Positions 1-9,376 are shown, numbered from the stretch's first letter. The stretch is DNA of 64,000 nt from Dethiosulfovibrio peptidovorans DSM 11002 (GCF_000172975.1 NZ_ABTR02000001.1:560001-624000), one strand, 5' to 3'. Made by a program: numbers and translations. The notes: generated by a model from the sequence alone, not told the origin.

Positions 1-38
1 TAGCTAGCGTCTAAAAGTCTTTTTTTAAAAAAGACCGA

Positions 39-1199
39 TTATACTGTATTCTGGTCTTTCTTATCTCCTTCGTCGTTCCCATCGTCCTCTACCGCGAGAT
101 CCATAACCTCTTCGTCCACGTCTATTACAGGGGAGGGCAGGTCCATATCTTCGTCGGAGTCTTTCGGGTCTTTGCCGATGTCGAATCCGAGTCCTTTTGC
201 CGCCTCATCCAGAACGGCCTTGACTATTTCTTCGTTCAAGTCCGGATGTTCCTCCAGATAGTTGGCCACGTTGTCCTTACCCTGTCCTAGGGTCTCGCCT
301 TTATAGGCCAGCCAGGAGCCTTTTCTCTTTATGACCCCGGCGTCTATGGCCATATCCACCGTAGACATGTTGTTGGGGATACCCTTTCCGTAAACCAAGG
401 TGGTATGGGCGGTCCTGAAGGGAGGGGCCTGTTTGTTCTTGACCACCTTTATCCAAAGTTCGTGTCCTATGGTGTCGTCCCCTTTGGTTACGGACTTTCC
501 TCTTTTTACCTCTACCCTTACGGATGTATAGAATTTGAGGGCTCTTCCTCCGGTGGTGGTCTCCGACGGTCCTCTGCTGTATCCGGTCGATATGGTCGCT
601 CTCAGCTGGTTTATGAAGACCACTATGCTGTTGCTCTTGGATATGGCAGAGGTCAAACGACGAAGACTGTAGGACATGAGTCTAGCCTGTAGTCCGACCT
701 GGGTGTCGCCTATCTTGCCGTCTATCTCCGCCTGAGGGGTCAGAGCGGCTACCGAGTCCACCACCACGATGTCTACGGCACCGCTTCTGACCAGGGTCTC
801 CAGTATATAGAGGGCCTGTTCCCCGCTGTCCGGTTGAGCTATATAGAGATCGGCCACGTTGACGCCTAGAGATTGGGCCAGTCTGGGGTCCAGAGCATGC
901 TCGGCGTCGATAAACGCCGCTACCCCTCCCGCTTTCTGAGCTTCCGCTAAGGCGTGAAGGGCCAGGGTGGTCTTTCCGCTTCCCTCGGGACCGAAGACCT
1001 CAACGATCCTTCCCCTGGGAAAACCTCCGATGCCCAGCGCTACGTCCAGAGGGAGAATACCTGTCGGGATTACCTCCACATTTGCCAAAGTATCGTCTCC
1101 GAGACGCATTATGGAGCCATCGCCGAATTTGCTCCTGATATCGTCTATGGCTACCTCCAGGATATCCTCTCTGGTCATGGTCTTTTTCTTTGCGGCCAC
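39..1199 (-). CDS. recA: RecA recombinase
   Basis: Cytoplasmic ATP-dependent strand-exchange protein and SOS coprotease, 386 aa, a little longer than E. coli RecA (353 aa). Walker [10 protein letters not shown] is at residues 70-78. The Walker B segment ([12 protein letters not shown]) and the DNA-binding L2 loop ([15 protein letters not shown]) are intact, and the C-terminal 40 residues form the usual acidic tail. The GTG start is chosen because GAGGAGG lies 8 nt upstream and the thpR stop ends 1 nt before it, so the gene is translationally linked to thpR as the last member of a ten-gene leftward run. No LexA-type box is visible immediately upstream, so expression probably comes from a distant operon promoter or one inside thpR. 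Identification is secure. Confidence 0.98.
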   Translation of the reverse strand: MAAKKKTMTREDILEVAIDDIRSKFGDGSIMRLGDDTLANVEVIPTGILPLDVALGIGGFPRGRIVEVFGPEGSGKTTLALHALAEAQKAGGVAAFIDAEHALDPRLAQSLGVNVADLYIAQPDSGEQALYILETLVRSGAVDIVVVDSVAALTPQAEIDGKIGDTQVGLQARLMSYSLRRLTSAISKSNSIVVFINQLRATISTGYSRGPSETTTGGRALKFYTSVRVEVKRGKSVTKGDDTIGHELWIKVVKNKQAPPFRTAHTTLVYGKGIPNNMSTVDMAIDAGVIKRKGSWLAYKGETLGQGKDNVANYLEEHPDLNEEIVKAVLDEAAKGLGFDIGKDPKDSDEDMDLPSPVIDVDEEVMDLAVEDDGNDEGDKKDQNTV

Positions 1200-1200
1200 T

Positions 1201-1785
1201 TCATCGACCTCCTCGTCGTGTTGTAAGTGGGTATTCTCCTTCTACGGAGTATATAGGACCGGTTGGGGTAAGCTCGCTCCTCAGGAGGAGGGCTTTCTCC
1301 ACTGGGAAAAAGGGAGTAGGAGACCATCTTTCCCTTACGCAATCGTAGGCGACTATGTCCTCGCTTCGGCCGTGACACCTGGCCAAGGTCATGTGAGGCC
1401 TGAAGGGCCGTCTCTCCGGCGATAAACCGGTCTCGACCGCCGTTTTTTCCGCCAATTCCGCCAGCCTGGTAATTTGACGGTCTCTTTCCTCCACTGCCAT
1501 CCAGATAACGGAGATGGATCCCTTGCGTCTGAAACAGCCGACCTCCCCCAGGGCCATTCCCTCCACCGAGGGAGCGTCAGAGAAGGCTGTCTTCAGGCTT
1601 TTCGCCAATCTCCGGTAGGCTTTCTCCTCCAACTCTCCGAAAAAACGTAGTGTAAGGTGGAGGTGCTCCCCTCTGACCCATCGGGGAGACCTGAATTCCC
1701 TTCTTCCCTGGACGATGAGCTCTTCCGCGAGAACCCTGAGCTTTTCCGGAATCGGAAGGGCCAGGAACGACCTGACGATGGTCAA
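1201..1785 (-). CDS. thpR: RNA 2',3'-cyclic phosphodiesterase (2'-5' RNA ligase family)
   Basis: LigT/ThpR-type 2H phosphoesterase, 194 aa from the chosen start. The two signature HxTx motifs are visible: HLTL in '[12 protein letters not shown]' and HMTL in '[10 protein letters not shown]'. The family hydrolyses 2',3'-cyclic phosphate ends of RNA to 2'-phosphate and can join 2'-5' RNA ends in vitro. The start is a TTG at 1785, preceded by GGGAGGAG and overlapping the cinA-type gene's stop as TTGA. A longer in-frame reading to 1923 has no ribosome site and runs through the upstream gene. It sits between pncC and recA, and its cellular role in this context is unknown. Confidence 0.9.
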   Translation of the reverse strand: MTIVRSFLALPIPEKLRVLAEELIVQGRREFRSPRWVRGEHLHLTLRFFGELEEKAYRRLAKSLKTAFSDAPSVEGMALGEVGCFRRKGSISVIWMAVEERDRQITRLAELAEKTAVETGLSPERRPFRPHMTLARCHGRSEDIVAYDCVRERWSPTPFFPVEKALLLRSELTPTGPIYSVEGEYPLTTRRGGR

Positions 1786-2291
1786 ACTAAAGCTCCTCCC
1801 AGCCCGGATATCAAGGTCTCTAGGGCGACACGGACCGTTTTCATACGGATGGTCGAACGTTCTCCGGAGAAGTTCTTCCTGAAAGACGACGGACTCCTTC
1901 CGGTTCCGGCGATACCGAACCACACAGTTCCGACCGGCTTCTCCTCCGATCCTCCATCCGGGCCAGCTACCCCCGTCACGGAGATAACCATGTTAGCTTC
2001 GTATAGTTTCAAGGCTCCTTCCGCCATGGCCTCCGCGCATTCGGAACTGACGGCTCCGTGTTTCGCGATCACCTCGGGAGATACGGACAGGATTTTTTCC
2101 TTGGCTTCGTTGGAGTAGGTTCCGGCGGTTCCCTGAAAGTAGGCGGAGCTTCCTGCTATCTCGGTGACTGCCCCTCCTATCAGCCCGCCTGTGCAGGATT
2201 CGGCGAGGGCTATCTTGACTTTACCGTCTAGGCATAGTTCCTTCAACCGTAGGCTCAGGTCCTTTATATCCGCGGGGAACAAGTCAATCAC
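1782..2291 (-). CDS. pncC: Nicotinamide-nucleotide amidohydrolase (CinA C-terminal domain protein)
   Basis: Stand-alone CinA C-terminal domain, 169 aa, which deamidates nicotinamide mononucleotide to nicotinate mononucleotide in pyridine nucleotide recycling. Family motifs AESCTGGLIGG, YSNEAKEKIL and VTGVAGPDGGSEEKPVGTV are all present, and the last holds the active-site region. The N-terminal COG1058 domain of full-length CinA is absent. The GTG start at 2291 overlaps the pgpA stop as GTGA. A longer reading to 2528 is only a shadow of pgpA. Genes of this family often sit just before recA, as here with one gene between, which gave the competence-induced name; a link to competence is not shown by the sequence. 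Confidence 0.9.
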   Translation of the reverse strand: MIDLFPADIKDLSLRLKELCLDGKVKIALAESCTGGLIGGAVTEIAGSSAYFQGTAGTYSNEAKEKILSVSPEVIAKHGAVSSECAEAMAEGALKLYEANMVISVTGVAGPDGGSEEKPVGTVWFGIAGTGRSPSSFRKNFSGERSTIRMKTVRVALETLISGLGGALV

Positions 2292-2791
2292 CCGAAAAGA
2301 CGGACGAAACCGTCTCCTATGAATATCCATCTGAAAACCCACAGCAACAGGTTGGCCAATATGCCTGCCACGACGTCGTCGGCCATTATCCCCCATCCTC
2401 CGGGGAGTTTCTCGGCGGTGGAAACCGGGATAGGCTTGAGTATGTCGAAGACCCTGAAGAGGAACAAAGCGGGAAGCAGATAGCCAGAGGCAGCTACCGA
2501 GGTGACGTGACCAAGCATGGATATCCACACCCCTACGGCCTCGTCCACTATGACCTCCGACGGATCGGATAGTCCTCTATCCCTAGAGTATTTTTCCGCT
2601 CCCCATACTCCGAGAACGGAGAAGAGTACTATGAGAAAGAGCAACAATGGAGTCGATACCACCGGCATCACGATCAGACAGCATACGGCGGATCCTACAG
2701 TACCTGGCATGGAGGAGAAAGTGCCCAGACCGAAAAGGGTGGATAGGGCCCAGGGGAAATCCCTCCGTATTTCCTTCGTAGGACTAGCCAT
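2288..2791 (-). CDS. pgpA: Phosphatidylglycerophosphatase A
   Basis: PgpA, 167 aa, an inner-membrane enzyme that dephosphorylates phosphatidylglycerophosphate to phosphatidylglycerol. The family segments are visible: GTFSSMPGTVGS near the N terminus, DPSEVIVDEAVGVWI, and GGWGIMADDVVAG near the C terminus, with hydrophobic helices between. Its start overlaps the end of rimO by 8 nt and its stop overlaps the next start, so it is tightly coupled in the operon. Together with psd and pssA at 43-45 kb the window encodes a good part of phospholipid head-group synthesis. Confidence 0.93.
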   Translation of the reverse strand: MASPTKEIRRDFPWALSTLFGLGTFSSMPGTVGSAVCCLIVMPVVSTPLLLFLIVLFSVLGVWGAEKYSRDRGLSDPSEVIVDEAVGVWISMLGHVTSVAASGYLLPALFLFRVFDILKPIPVSTAEKLPGGWGIMADDVVAGILANLLLWVFRWIFIGDGFVRLFG

Positions 2792-4079
2792 CAGAACGTA
2801 CCCTCTCCCCGAAGAGGTCGTATTCCGAGGCGTCGGTTATAGAGACCCTAACCATGTCGCCCGGCACATCGTCCTTGGCTCCCGATATCGACACCAAACC
2901 GTCTATCTCGGGAGCGTCCCTGAAAGATCGGCCCCATCTGGTTCCGTCTTCCTCGTCCACCTCTTCTATTAGAACGTCCATCTCTTTTCCTACGAACCCT
3001 CTTTGTCTCGCTAGAGATATGCCCTGTTGAAGCTCCATCAACTCGGCGTATCTTCTGTCCTTCTCGTCCTGAGGAATCTGATCCGGCATGAGAGCCGCCG
3101 GGGTACCCTCTTCGGGACAGAAGGTAAAGGCCCCTAGTCGATCGAAGGCTACGTCCTCCACGAAGTCAAGCAAGGACTGAAAGGCTTTTTCCGTCTCTCC
3201 AGGGAAGCCCACCATTATGGTGGTTCTGAAGGCGAAGTCCGGGAACATCCTTCGTCCGGCTTTAAACAGCTTTCTGATATGCTCTTCCACAGGAGGGCGA
3301 TTCATCCTGCGCAACACGTCTGCGTCTACGTGCTGTATCGGTATGTCGAGCCAGGGCAATATCCTGGAGCTGTTCAATACCCTCTCCAGGGAAGCCTCGT
3401 CGACCCTTGACGGATGAAGGTAAAAAAGCCTGAGCCATATATCCTCCGGGAGTTCGGCTTCCATAGCGTCCAAAAGTCCGGACAGGGAACCCCGCTTCGA
3501 GAGATCCGAGCCGTAAACGGTCAGGTCCTGCCCCACCAGACAGAGCTCCTTGGCTCCCTCCTCCGCCAGTTTGACTGCTTCGGCCACGATATCCTTGGGT
3601 TCCCTGCTTCTAAGAGGGCCTCTGATGGAGGGGATGGTGCAGAAAGAACACCTGGTATCGCACCCCTCGCCGACCTTGAGATATCTGGTCCAAGGCGATT
3701 CTGTCAGAATCCGTCGGCCTCGTCGAGGCGAATCGATCCCTAATGCCCTCGACAGGGAGTCCCAATCCTCAGCCTCGGCCCAAAGGTCGACCGAGGGAAA
3801 CTCTTTTTTGAGGTCCTCTCCGTATCTGTTGACCAGACATCCGACAACACAGATTTTCTCCAATGTCCCCTGTGCCTTCATCTCCTCCAGATCCAGGATA
3901 ACATCGATGCTCTCCTCCACCGCTGGCTGAATGAAACCGCAGGTATTGACTATGGCTATATCGCATTCTTCCACCCGGTCGACCAGGGTCCAATTTTCTG
4001 GCTCGAATCTACCGGCCAATACCTCGCTGTCCACCGAGTTTTTAGGACAGCCTAAGGTGAGGATGTAGATTTTTTTCAT
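2784..4079 (-). CDS. rimO: Ribosomal protein S12 methylthiotransferase
   Basis: Radical-SAM methylthiotransferase, 431 aa, that thiomethylates an aspartate of ribosomal protein S12. The N-terminal UPF0004 domain binds the auxiliary [4Fe-4S] cluster (GCPKNSVDSE, VNTCGFI, VGCLVNRYG). The radical-SAM motif is CDTRCSFCTIP near residue 143, followed by a C-terminal TRAM domain (residues ~365-427). GCPKN-x-VD and IPSIRGPLRSR favour RimO over the tRNA enzyme MiaB. The ATG start overlaps the stop of the RodZ-like gene as ATGA. Confidence 0.95.
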   Translation of the reverse strand: MKKIYILTLGCPKNSVDSEVLAGRFEPENWTLVDRVEECDIAIVNTCGFIQPAVEESIDVILDLEEMKAQGTLEKICVVGCLVNRYGEDLKKEFPSVDLWAEAEDWDSLSRALGIDSPRRGRRILTESPWTRYLKVGEGCDTRCSFCTIPSIRGPLRSREPKDIVAEAVKLAEEGAKELCLVGQDLTVYGSDLSKRGSLSGLLDAMEAELPEDIWLRLFYLHPSRVDEASLERVLNSSRILPWLDIPIQHVDADVLRRMNRPPVEEHIRKLFKAGRRMFPDFAFRTTIMVGFPGETEKAFQSLLDFVEDVAFDRLGAFTFCPEEGTPAALMPDQIPQDEKDRRYAELMELQQGISLARQRGFVGKEMDVLIEEVDEEDGTRWGRSFRDAPEIDGLVSISGAKDDVPGDMVRVSITDASEYDLFGERVRSDG

Positions 4080-5353
4080 TGTTCGGACACGTCCCTGACG
4101 GAACCGTCCGTTTCATAGACAATTCGCCCGACCCGTCCGGGAGTCCCGGGACGCCCGGCGTCCTTGCCGTCCAATGATACGGCCACGGCGGTAGGATTGC
4201 CGAAAATAACCTTTATCGAGGACGTCAGATCCATCTCCCTCTGGTCGCCTTTTTTCAGGGTACCGACGTAGACGGTCTTTCCATCTCTGGTGGCCTTGAT
4301 CCAACAATCCCCCTTGGTGGCTCTTATAAGCAACTTTTTGGGGACTGGAGCCGGCTTTTCTTCCGTATCGGCCTTTTCGGCGGATACGGATCGACTCGGC
4401 TCCTTCCAGAGGGCCTCCGCCTCATCGGAGGTGATGGCCTTCTGGGTTCCGTCGGAGGAGTAGACGAAGTGCACCGGACCGGCACCCTCGGTGGAGGGAT
4501 CGACCCGCTTGCCGTTCCAGTTCACACTCAGGGTTTCTGGACGACCGTATATTACGTGTATGAGGCCGGTGGCCTCCACCTCGGAGGTGGCTCCGGCCTT
4601 GAGGGTTCCGCCGAAGACCCTTTCGCCCTCTCTGGTTATTCGAATCCAGGAATCCTTCAGGGCCTTTATAGTCAATATCGGGATGTCCGATTCAACCGAG
4701 GCAGGGGACGATGACACGGCTGAATCCACCGAGGCCCCGGCTAATGCCACCTCGGAAATATCGGAGGAGGCCAAGTCGGCGGAGGCCGCAGCTATCTCTC
4801 TCTGTCTGGCAGCCAAGAGCTTGGCCTCTCCCTCCCTCTTCTCCTGTTCGGCCACTTTTTCCTCCTGTATTCTGACCACCTCGTCGTGTAGCCCCTCCCT
4901 GTTGGACCAGACGTACCATCCGGCAGAGATGATCACCGCCATCAGCAACAGGAAGACTCCTTTTCTAGAGCCCTTGCGAAACCCCCTGGCCGGAGGGGTG
5001 AAATCTCCCAGCGCCGGCTGGGGTTCGGGTTTTTTATCACTGACATTCTCAACCAGAATGGGATCGTAGGATTTCCACAGATCCATACGGCCGAGGAAGC
5101 CCAGATATTTCTTGACGAATCCCCTCCTGTAGACGTTTCCGTTGAAGACGTCCATCTCTCCGAGCTCTATGCTCTCCAGGTAAGACTTTCTGATCTTGGT
5201 CTCGTCCGCCACGTAGTCCAGGGTAAAGCCCTGTCTGTTTCTCTCCTCTCTGAGCCTGTCTCCCAAAGATGCCAAGGACTCGTAGTTATCGGAATTAAGA
5301 TCGTCGAAGCGATCTGGTTCTCTAACGTCAACATCGTCAAAGGATTCATTCAT
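4076..5353 (-). CDS. RodZ-like helix-turn-helix membrane protein with two DUF4115 domains
   Basis: 425-aa bitopic membrane protein. The N-terminal HTH_25 domain (residues ~27-90, LGDRLREERNRQGFTLDYVA) resembles the cytoskeletal adaptor RodZ, which ties MreB to the cell-wall machinery. One membrane helix follows (residues ~132-149), then an Ala/Glu-rich linker with predicted coiled-coil character. Two similar C-terminal DUF4115-type beta domains come next (residues ~225-300 and ~342-420, each with the pattern LxIxAxKxxWIxxTRxGxxVxxGTLKxG). Typical RodZ proteins have one such domain, so the tandem copy is unusual. Its operon neighbours are rpe and rimO. A role in rod shape is inferred from the family. 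Confidence 0.85.
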   Translation of the reverse strand: MNESFDDVDVREPDRFDDLNSDNYESLASLGDRLREERNRQGFTLDYVADETKIRKSYLESIELGEMDVFNGNVYRRGFVKKYLGFLGRMDLWKSYDPILVENVSDKKPEPQPALGDFTPPARGFRKGSRKGVFLLLMAVIISAGWYVWSNREGLHDEVVRIQEEKVAEQEKREGEAKLLAARQREIAAASADLASSDISEVALAGASVDSAVSSSPASVESDIPILTIKALKDSWIRITREGERVFGGTLKAGATSEVEATGLIHVIYGRPETLSVNWNGKRVDPSTEGAGPVHFVYSSDGTQKAITSDEAEALWKEPSRSVSAEKADTEEKPAPVPKKLLIRATKGDCWIKATRDGKTVYVGTLKKGDQREMDLTSSIKVIFGNPTAVAVSLDGKDAGRPGTPGRVGRIVYETDGSVRDVSEQ

Positions 5354-6048
5354 ATTTTTGATCCCTCCAAGGCTATTTTTCTGATCTTTTCTACCGTTTT
5401 CCCCGGATCGTCGGTGCCGAAAACGGCGCTGCCCATGACAGCCACGTCGGCACCGAACCTGACTATCTCAGCTACATTGCCGGCACCGACGCCTCCGTCG
5501 ATCTCTATCAGGAACGAAAGTTTTCTCGACGCCCTGAGCCTGCAAAGGTCGACGAGCTTGGATAACGTCTCCGGTATGAAAGACTGTCCACCGAAACCGG
5601 GATTTACCGACATCACCAGGACCATGTCCACCATGGACAACACCGGGAATATCGCGTCTACAGGGGTGCCGGGATTAAGGACAACTCCGGGACGTGCTCC
5701 TCTCTCCCTTATACGGCTCAGGACCCTGTGAAGATGAGGAGTCGCCTCGACGTGTACCGTGAGAAAATCGGGATTTTTATCCAGGAAGCTCTCTATGAAA
5801 GACTCCGGAGGCTCTACCATCAGGTGGACGTCCAGGACCTCGTCAGGATAAGCCTTCCTCAGAGCCCCTACCAAAGCGGAGCCGTAGGAAAGATTAGGGA
5901 CGAAATGACCGTCCATCACGTCGACGTGAAGCCAGTCGTGAGTTCCGTTTAGCGACGCTATGCTGTCGGACATGGACAGGGGGTCCGCCGACAACAGGGA
6001 AGGGGCTATCCTGAGGCTCCCCGGGTTTAGCGATATCTGTCTTGCCAT
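5350..6048 (-). CDS. rpe: Ribulose-phosphate 3-epimerase
   Basis: TIM-barrel epimerase, 232 aa, interconverting ribulose 5-phosphate and xylulose 5-phosphate in the pentose phosphate pathway. Family motifs are the N-terminal IAPSLLSAD, HVDVMDGHFVPNLSYG with metal-binding His/Asp, VLVMSVNPGFGGQSF, and EIDGGVGAGN with the catalytic Asp. Start ATG at 6048 has GGAGGAGAA upstream and overlaps the end of the PASTA gene by 22 nt. Its stop overlaps the RodZ-like start as ATGA. Confidence 0.96.
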   Translation of the reverse strand: MARQISLNPGSLRIAPSLLSADPLSMSDSIASLNGTHDWLHVDVMDGHFVPNLSYGSALVGALRKAYPDEVLDVHLMVEPPESFIESFLDKNPDFLTVHVEATPHLHRVLSRIRERGARPGVVLNPGTPVDAIFPVLSMVDMVLVMSVNPGFGGQSFIPETLSKLVDLCRLRASRKLSFLIEIDGGVGAGNVAEIVRFGADVAVMGSAVFGTDDPGKTVEKIRKIALEGSKI

Positions 6049-7223
6049 ACGAATTCTCCTCCGAGATATATTGTAACCGCGGCCTCTCCGACGTAGGTTC
6101 CGTCGAGGGAGACATATTCACCACCTGAAACCTCTTTCTCGACCAAGGTTCTGGCTCCCTTTTTGTCGATGATCTCTATCTTCAACTGCAACGGCTTGGT
6201 AAGAGGCGGCACCTGATACCTGATCTTGGCAGTCTTGCCGGGCTCCGACGTCGAGGGAGGAGTCTCAGGACGACCCTGTGCCGGTTTCTGCTGAGACTGT
6301 CCGTCTTCTGGTCCCGGAGCAGGTCTCGGTCCAGAAGCATCCTCCCCGGGAACCACGACGATCCTGGCTCCGCCGGAAGAGGGCTTCGATGGCTGAGTGG
6401 AAACGGTCGTCTGGGTCCCTAGCTGGGTAGTACTTCCGGGAACGGTTATCTCCATCGGGGCGCTAGATGCAGCAGGTCTTTCGTCTTCCACCGGCCTGGG
6501 AGGTTTTGCCGATTGCCTCATAGTGGAAACCTTCACCGTAACGTTGCCCCCAGGTGGCAGAGAGGTTCCCGCTTTAGGCTTCAGTGATATGGCCATCCCT
6601 GGAGGCGAAGACTGGGTGTAGACGTACTCCACAGAGACGGACAAGCCGCTTTGAGCGACCAGTTTTCTGGCTGACTCTTCGTCCTTTCCCAGGACATCCG
6701 GAACCACTATTCTGCCGGAGCTGCTTTTCTCCGGTCCCATACTCACTAGAAGGGACACCGGCCTAGTACGGCTTATCATAACGGGAGCGGCCGGGTTCTG
6801 AGCAACAACGACTCCCGAGGGTTTGTCGTTTACAACTCTTATGACGTCCCCAAGAAGAAATTCCAGTTCCTGGAGCTTTGCGGTGGCCCTTGAGAACTCC
6901 ATTCCCCTCAGGTCTGGAAGGGCTTTTTTATACCCTCCCTTGCTGACCTTGAGTATGATGATCTTCTCGCTGTTCACCTTGACCCCGGATTGAGGCCACT
7001 GGGCTATGACGGTTCCCCTCGGCTCGAGAGATTCCTCCTGATCCACTCTGACCTGGAGTCCCATACGTTCCACCATGTCCACGGCGTCGAGGACGGAGGC
7101 CCCAACCATAGGAGGCACGACCACCGACTCTCCGCCGAAAAATACCAAGTAGAAGACCGCACCGGCGGAACCAAGGATCGCCAGCAGCACCAATACCAAG
7201 CTCAAACGGATGACTTTCTTCAT
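6027..7223 (-). CDS. PASTA-domain membrane protein
   Basis: 398-aa single-pass protein. An N-terminal membrane helix (residues ~4-27) is followed by three PASTA repeats (residues ~34-100, ~100-170 and ~178-245). The second and third open with LPDLRGMEFSRA and VVPDVLGKDEESA. A Pro/Ser/Gly-rich linker comes next, then a C-terminal domain (~320-398) not recognised. PASTA repeats bind muropeptides or the transpeptidase fold and usually hang from PknB-type kinases or PBPs, but no kinase or transpeptidase domain is fused here. The gene lies just after rsmB and before rpe; in many bacteria the neighbourhood rsmB-stp-pknB-rsgA-rpe is conserved, so this may be what remains of a PknB-type gene that lost its kinase. 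That idea is inference. The start is ATG at 7223. Confidence 0.8.
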   Translation of the reverse strand: MKKVIRLSLVLVLLAILGSAGAVFYLVFFGGESVVVPPMVGASVLDAVDMVERMGLQVRVDQEESLEPRGTVIAQWPQSGVKVNSEKIIILKVSKGGYKKALPDLRGMEFSRATAKLQELEFLLGDVIRVVNDKPSGVVVAQNPAAPVMISRTRPVSLLVSMGPEKSSSGRIVVPDVLGKDEESARKLVAQSGLSVSVEYVYTQSSPPGMAISLKPKAGTSLPPGGNVTVKVSTMRQSAKPPRPVEDERPAASSAPMEITVPGSTTQLGTQTTVSTQPSKPSSGGARIVVVPGEDASGPRPAPGPEDGQSQQKPAQGRPETPPSTSEPGKTAKIRYQVPPLTKPLQLKIEIIDKKGARTLVEKEVSGGEYVSLDGTYVGEAAVTIYLGGEFVWQDRYR

Positions 7224-7240
7224 AAAAAACCTCGACCTCC

Positions 7241-8680
7241 TCAGGCGGTAACAGTCAACAGAGCCATGTAGAATCCGTCGGTCCAAGGATTGTCCGGCCA
7301 TGTGTAATAGCCCCAGGGACGGCCTTTTCTACATCGGGAGACAAGCTCGTGAGGCGGCTCCAACTCTACGACGTCGGACCTTCCGGACATGACCTTGGCG
7401 ACGACCTGTTCGTTTTCCTCTCGGAAAAGGCTACAGGTACAGTAAAGCACGGTTCCCCCGGTGGAGACGAGGTCCAGCGCTCTACCCAGCAGTTTTGCCT
7501 GCATAGCTCCGTAGCGTGCCAGTTCGTCCTGGGAAAGCCTCCATTTGGACTCGGGATGACGACGCCATGTACCGCTGCCGGAACAGGGAGCGTCCAGAAG
7601 TACACCATCGGGAAGGAAAGACGGATCCAGTTCCATAGAGTCTCCAACGGAGAGTTTAACCCTATCGGAGATTCCCAACCGCTCCATCTCCTTGAGCGCC
7701 GCCTTTATCCTAGGTCCGGACAGATCCCACCCCTCCAGGCAAGCTTCGGGAAAAGCCTGAGCCAGCTGTCCGGTCTTTCCGCCTCTGCCGGCACACATAT
7801 CCAAAAGACGAGAGAACTTCCCTCTTCCGGTAAAGGCGAGAGGGACCAACATGGAGGACTCGCTCTGAGGGGTTATCTTGCCCTCGTCGTAACCGGGCAA
7901 TATGGTGGGCAGAGCCGTGCCCTCCAGCCGAATGGAAAAGGGCAGATCCGGTGACTCGACAGCGGGGACCCCCCCCTCCTCAAGACGCTGGACCATCTCG
8001 GACCTATCAACTCCTGTAGAGACCCTCAGTGCCAGGGATACGGGCTGAGAGTGGAGCTCTATCAGGGCACGTCCTTCGATTCTACCGAAGGAGCTTTCCC
8101 AGGATTTCGCCGCCCACAGAGGTACCCCGGACCTCATAGCGAGGTCCGAAAAGGCGACACTGCGTTCTATCTCTGCCAGAATCTCGGGGCCGCCCTCTAC
8201 TATGCGACGCAGCACGGCGTTCACGACCCTGGAACCCCGTTCGTCTCTACACTTCGTCCATTCTACCAGGGCGTTAACTAGGACCCTTGGTTCGAAGGTC
8301 CTAAGTTCCAGGCTTCCGGCGGCTCCTACCATCAAGGCGTCGCGAACCGCAGGTGAAACCCCGCTGCTCCCGGTTTTCAGGAACCGTCCCACTATCTCCT
8401 TCCAGAGAGATTCCCTCCGTATCAGAGAATACACCAAGGTGGCCGCCAAGGGACGATCCTTCTCGGATACCCTGTCGGAGATGGCCCTCAGACTCTCGCT
8501 GGCGAAGCGCCCTCTTCTAACCTCTCTCCATACCTCCAGAGCCGCCTCTATCCCTCTAAGGGGGCCCTTGTCCCCGCCATTTCCGCTCTTTCTAGACCCT
8601 TTTCTGTCTCTACCGATTCCTCCATGAGGCCGGCTGCCCTCTTTTTTCCTTTTTTCTATCACTTTAAACGACCTCCGCAT
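7241..8680 (-). CDS. rsmB: 16S rRNA (cytosine-C5) methyltransferase, RsmB/Sun family
   Basis: 479-aa methyltransferase with an N-terminal NusB-like RNA-binding domain (residues ~40-175) and a C-terminal Rossmann SAM domain (~240-479). SAM motif LLDMCAGRGGKTGQLA, catalytic motif DAPCSGSGTWRRHPE and second cysteine motif YCTCSLFREENE are all present, as expected for m5C enzymes acting at position 967 of 16S rRNA. The extreme N terminus is basic and low-complexity. The start may be ATG 8680 (GGAGTGA upstream) or GTG 8662 (GGAGG 9 nt upstream, one base after the stop of the preceding gene). The difference is six residues. Confidence 0.93.
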   Translation of the reverse strand: MRRSFKVIEKRKKEGSRPHGGIGRDRKGSRKSGNGGDKGPLRGIEAALEVWREVRRGRFASESLRAISDRVSEKDRPLAATLVYSLIRRESLWKEIVGRFLKTGSSGVSPAVRDALMVGAAGSLELRTFEPRVLVNALVEWTKCRDERGSRVVNAVLRRIVEGGPEILAEIERSVAFSDLAMRSGVPLWAAKSWESSFGRIEGRALIELHSQPVSLALRVSTGVDRSEMVQRLEEGGVPAVESPDLPFSIRLEGTALPTILPGYDEGKITPQSESSMLVPLAFTGRGKFSRLLDMCAGRGGKTGQLAQAFPEACLEGWDLSGPRIKAALKEMERLGISDRVKLSVGDSMELDPSFLPDGVLLDAPCSGSGTWRRHPESKWRLSQDELARYGAMQAKLLGRALDLVSTGGTVLYCTCSLFREENEQVVAKVMSGRSDVVELEPPHELVSRCRKGRPWGYYTWPDNPWTDGFYMALLTVTA

Positions 8681-9350
8681 CTATCACTCCGCTATCGTCG
8701 ACGGTGCTGACGTAGACGGAATCGGCCATCCGTACAGCCGCACCAAACACCATTCTGTTCGACGAACGCAGTTCCACACCGGCAACGCGAAGAGATCTCA
8801 CGTCGGGATCGATAGTCACGTGTCTCTGCACCCAGGGGCTGACCAACGGGCCCAAGATCTGAGCCGCCACCAGAGCCAATATCACGGAAAACAGACTCAT
8901 GGATCCGGTGGTGATCAACAACGCTATGAATATCAGGGACGAAAGGGTATTGACCACCACCACGGTGGTGCCACATCGGGGATGTATGGCAAGCTCCGAC
9001 TCTCCCGAGACCAGACGATCTCTGGCCTCCTGAGCGGCATCGAAGACCAGCGAAGGATCGGGGAGACCTCTGATGCTGAACCCCCTGCCATCGGCCTCTC
9101 CGGCGAGACCGGGATATCCTCTGTAGGATAAAACTCTCGCTGTAGCGTGTTCCAGAGCGTGGTTCTTTCTGACCTTTTTATCGAAAAGCATCTTAAAGAG
9201 CTGGGACGGGCCAGCCAAAGCCCAGAAAAAAGAGCTCGCCGCGAATCCCAAGGGGATCATTACCACGAGAAACAATCCCACCGTCAGAAGCAACATAAAG
9301 CCCAACCAGGGCATGAAGAACATCAGGGCCAATATTATCAAAAGGGGCAC
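8664..9350 (-). CDS. DUF6391-like membrane protein
   Basis: 228-aa membrane protein of unknown function. It has two N-terminal hydrophobic stretches, a conserved KNHALEHATARVL segment after them, a soluble region with PRCGTT, then two more membrane helices (residues ~130-175) and a short C-terminal domain. The HALEHAT-type signature matches what I recall of the DUF6391 family; the two His and Glu could bind a metal, but this is inference. The start is taken as GTG 9350 because GAGAGGAGG lies 7 nt upstream. A longer reading to 9407 would run through a terminator-like hairpin. First gene of the overlapping run that ends with recA. Confidence 0.65.
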   Translation of the reverse strand: MPLLIILALMFFMPWLGFMLLLTVGLFLVVMIPLGFAASSFFWALAGPSQLFKMLFDKKVRKNHALEHATARVLSYRGYPGLAGEADGRGFSIRGLPDPSLVFDAAQEARDRLVSGESELAIHPRCGTTVVVVNTLSSLIFIALLITTGSMSLFSVILALVAAQILGPLVSPWVQRHVTIDPDVRSLRVAGVELRSSNRMVFGAAVRMADSVYVSTVDDSGVIDAEVV

Positions 9351-9376
9351 TGTGAGACCTCCTCTCTCCACGATAA

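Noticed and set aside
1..38. T/A hairpin after recA as a terminator
   Set aside because: GTCTTTTTTT / AAAAAAGAC is almost only A-T pairs; it could arise by chance and the window ends there, so no firm call was made.
1782..2528. Full-length reading of the CinA-type gene to 2528
   Set aside because: The extra 79 residues are in the shadow of pgpA on the same strand and unlike the CinA N-terminal domain; the GTG overlap start fits better.
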